Positions 63,999 through 64,000 of a DNA stretch of 64,000 nt are shown in pieces (within the stretch, counting starts at the first letter, position 1; the number at the start of each line of letters is the position of its first letter). Location: assembly GCF_001889045.1 (NCBI RefSeq), contig NZ_CP018155.1, positions 2,854,001-2,918,000 of the forward strand, written 5' to 3'. The position numbers and the translations under genes were made by a program. The notes beneath the pieces were generated by a model, which was not told where the DNA came from, made no database searches, and was given only the letters and a program-made list of their open reading frames with translations. This stretch comes from Tenacibaculum todarodis. Lineage in GTDB: Bacteria; Bacteroidota; Bacteroidia; Flavobacteriales; Flavobacteriaceae.

Positions 63999-64000
63999 CT

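Overview
The window is AT-rich chromosomal DNA from a member of the Flavobacteriia (Bacteroidota), most likely a marine Flavobacteriaceae of the Polaribacter/Tenacibaculum type. This rests on the gene content: GLPGLI-family secreted proteins, a lipoprotein-type TamA/BamA homologue, SusC-like receptor architecture, a DAHP synthase-chorismate mutase fusion, the mevalonate pathway and a split MetH. It also rests on many promoters of the Bacteroidota form TTG-(17-23)-TAnnTTTG and on flavobacterial intergenic repeats. I see no phage, plasmid, transposase, CRISPR or rRNA; there is one tRNA (Asp).

Layout. 1-2.2 kb: the end of a nucleoside transporter and thyA. 2.3-6.7 kb: a phenylalanine/tyrosine operon (prephenate dehydratase, aminotransferase, prephenate dehydrogenase, DAHP synthase/chorismate mutase). 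A complete peptide-leader attenuator precedes it: promoter, 26-codon leader peptide with the run FYFYFYFY, a 12-bp antiterminator and a U-tailed terminator. 7.1-14.3 kb: housekeeping genes (rsgA, accD, fba, TamL-like protein, SpoU methyltransferase, deoxynucleoside kinase). 14.4-21.8 kb: an OmpR-type two-component system divergent from an operon of a small secreted protein, two GLPGLI proteins and an outer-membrane receptor; three TTAAC repeats with 10-bp period lie in the divergent promoter. 21.9-46.2 kb: a 24-kb sulfur/methionine block. It holds metK with a candidate SAM-II-class leader; SAM-I riboswitch then metY; a homoserine acetyltransferase-aspartokinase-homoserine dehydrogenase fusion; metZ; an Rrf2 regulator; an operon for sulfate activation, reduction, siroheme, ferredoxin and cysteine synthesis; a second SAM-I riboswitch; split metH with an inserted ABM-domain gene; and metF. 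46.3-54.9 kb: trxA, an M1 aminopeptidase, a DUF58 protein, tRNA-Asp, folA, tag, a predicted LAS-type peptidase and small genes. 55-64 kb: a LytS/LytTR system, mevalonate genes with a UbiA prenyltransferase, a pseudouridine synthase and a large secreted zinc protease.

How it works together. The 22-46 kb block carries most of the path from sulfate to methionine and SAM: APS formation, PAPS-type reduction, a ferredoxin-dependent sulfite reductase with its own siroheme genes, ferredoxin and reductase, acetylserine and acetylhomoserine arms, cobalamin methionine synthase, MTHFR and SAM synthetase. Three separate SAM-sensing leaders and one pair of Rrf2-type operators divide control between SAM level and cysteine/sulfide status. 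The clearest regulatory find is the Phe/Tyr attenuator; the clearest unusual proteins are the triple methionine-pathway fusion and the sulfite reductase with a C-terminal HEPN-like domain. Four kinds of dispersed intergenic repeat or palindrome also occur, one of which supplies the last codons of the metH N-terminal gene.
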